Source of the DNA: Shinisaurus crocodilurus
Lineage: Eukaryota > Chordata > Lepidosauria > Squamata > Shinisauridae
Direction: 5' to 3'
Assembly: GCA_021292165.1 (NCBI GenBank)
Contig: CM037876.1
Coordinates: forward strand, 309,392,492 to 309,456,491
DNA length: 64,000 nt
The notes beneath the pieces were generated by a model. The model worked only from the letters and a program-made list of their open reading frames with translations. It made no database searches and was not told the DNA's origin. A program made the translations under genes and the position numbers. Below, piece after piece: positions 62,693-64,000 of the stretch. How positions within the stretch are numbered: position 1 is the stretch's first letter; each line of letters starts with the position of its first letter.

Positions 62693-62949
62693 AGTCCATG
62701 TGCATTCAGTGTAGGAAGCTTGAAAAACACCGATCCGTGTAATAAATGTTGAATAATACAGGATTCGTGAAAGCAGACTGGTAAATTAGAAGGAAGATTG
62801 TGGCACAATTTTCAACATACATGGGGTGAGGTCTAGATTCAACCTGATTTTCTGACCACAGTGTTGTGGGAGTTTGCCAAAGTATGAGTTAAATCCAGGC
62901 TGTGTCACAGTATTTGTCAATCGTGATCGGAAGAGTCTTTCATAGTTTT

Positions 62950-63097
62950 CATAGACATAGAGTTGGAAGGAGCCTACAAGGCTATCGAGTCCAACCCCCT
63001 GCTCAATGCAGGAAACTAGAGGAGGGAGTCTCCCATCCAAGTAATAACCAGGCCTGACCCTGCTTAGCTTTCCACGCTCAGACAAGCTGAGCCAGCA
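62950..63097 (-). mobile_element. 5S-headed SINE with CR1-type tail, copy 4
   Basis: Minus strand: GCTGGCTCAGCTTGTCTGAG, GGAAAGCTAAGCAGGGTC, TTACTTGGATGGGAGAC, CTCTAGTTTCCTGCATTGAG, ending CCAACTCTATGTCTATGA. Confidence 0.9.
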
Positions 63098-63495
63098 TGT
63101 GGTACTATAACTCAGCAGATGTTTTCAGTTAACTGGCACAACCATGACGACACACGACGTTAGGACCTTCTTGACCTCGGTTAGAAATTGTAGGGCTTTT
63201 CTTACTTGATGGCACAGGCTCAGGGGAATAGTGAAGGATGAGCACACTTATTTGCATAGGTTGGTGCGCTGGCATGCACAAGTGCAGACCCAGTAGTACC
63301 AGCACTCGGCGTACTTGGGCAACTGCCATGGCAGGACACATTGCGAACATCTACACTGGGCCAACCTTTAAAAAAAATAATAATAAAAGTGCGGCCTCGT
63401 CGTGCTCCAAGCAGCCTTGGAAAGCTGCATCTAGCCACCGTTTTAACTTCTCAAAACGACCCCAATATGTAGCATTGCTTCGGAGCTTTCTGGGG
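63098..63495. other. Unassigned sequence
   Basis: No recognised feature. Confidence 0.35.
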
Positions 63496-63499
63496 GGAA

Positions 63500-63776
63500 A
63501 TGGCTAGCACCAAGGGTCGGCATAGTTGGGCACCTGCCAAGGGCCCACACTCCAGCAGGGGCCCACTGGCAAGAGCCCCCTGGAATTGCTGCTCCTCTTC
63601 ACCTTTGCTTGTTCCCCTGCCTCTCAGTCTGGCCCAGGCAACGGTGGTGGTGAGAAGGAACAGCTGATGCCGCGGGCCTTCTTGCACATTGGCTCTCTGC
63701 CAGTCAAGCAAGCAACTGGTAGCAAGGATGAGGGTGACTTGCCCAAGGGGCCCTCCAAAACCTGGAGCCAGCACTG
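63500..63776 (+). mobile_element. hAT-like element, family D, copy 2
   Basis: Starts near GGCTAGCACCAAGGGTC, keeps GGGCCCACACTCCAGCAGG, CTCAGTCTGGCCCAGGCAAC and ends CAAAACCTGGAGCCAGCACTG; same order as 15519-16020 without the nested MITE. No clear target duplication. Confidence 0.7.
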
Positions 63777-63879
63777 CTGGGAAATTGAACGATCCACCCC
63801 TCCACCCCCGTGTGCTTTCACCTGTTGCACAGCCTTCCTGGAAGCACACATTGGACTTCCCGGAAGCATCTGGCCAGAC

Positions 63880-63950
63880 ACCGTGAGATGCTGGACTAGA
63901 CAGACCTTTGGTCTGATCCAGCCGGGCTCTCCTTTTGTTCTGAAGAGCAT
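63880..63950 (+). mobile_element. CR1-type 3' terminus fragment
   Basis: GATGCTGGACTAGACAGACC and GGTCTGATCCAGCCGGGCTC, the end of the second CR1 subfamily. Confidence 0.7.
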
Positions 63951-64000
63951 CTCCAACTGGTCCTCGTTCCCTTCTTGTCATTTTTGATTGTGGAGACTCG

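Overview
This looks like a stretch of vertebrate nuclear DNA, most likely from a squamate reptile (a lizard is my best guess). The grounds are the repeat mix: CR1, L2-like and RTE-like LINEs, tRNA- and 5S-rRNA-headed SINEs, and dense hAT-type miniature elements. Species cannot be fixed from the sequence. I see no convincing host exon, no functional tRNA or rRNA gene, and nothing prokaryotic (no operon, CRISPR array or plasmid feature). The window reads as intergenic or intronic DNA in which roughly half or more of the bases belong to recognisable mobile elements.

Layout. 0-5.5 kb: a long minus-strand LINE with endonuclease, start of RT, a broken ORF1 and a probable 5' UTR, cut by an L2 tail and an RTE fragment. 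6-9 kb: L2 and CR1 pieces with a hAT MITE and a SINE nested inside them. 9-19 kb: hAT MITEs of several families, SINEs, a 5S-like unit beside a tRNA-SINE, and GC-rich unassigned DNA. 19-20 kb: the first of two nearly identical hAT elements with GACTCG-rich ends. 21.7-22.2 kb and 38.4-39.2 kb: hAT elements with CpG-rich interiors. 25.5-26.1 kb: a solo LTR with a 5-bp target duplication. 26-31 kb: L2 tails. 33.6-35.9 kb: an RTE-like LINE whose frame stays open for 727 codons through the whole RT. 36-37.6 kb: CR1 inside L2. 41-47 kb: SINEs, MITEs and Tc1/mariner-type MITEs. 49-52.4 kb: several nested DNA transposons, including the second GACTCG element. 53-56 kb: CR1 and RTE pieces. 57-62 kb: two long, very similar CR1 copies. 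62-64 kb: MITEs, SINEs and a hAT fragment.

How the parts relate. CR1, L2 and RTE carry (or once carried) the enzymes. The SINEs appear to borrow LINE 3' tails: a 5S-headed SINE ends in a CR1-type tail, and an odd composite at 47.6 kb carries RTE 3'-end sequence at both edges. The MITEs keep only terminal repeats. For most of them the 8-bp (hAT) or TA (Tc1/mariner) target duplications can be read directly, which makes their boundaries firm to the base; the matching transposases are not in the window. The nesting gives a relative order: RTE, the palindromic hAT MITEs, the GACTCG hAT element and one CR1 copy came in after the elements they interrupt.

The most distinctive items are the 5S/CR1 chimeric SINE, the GACTCG hAT pair with an internal copy of its own terminus, the CpG-rich cargo of one hAT family, the composite with RTE ends at 47.6 kb, and a mariner-type MITE sitting exactly in the target duplication of another MITE at 50.0 kb. 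Family names rest on recognition from sequence; no database search was possible.
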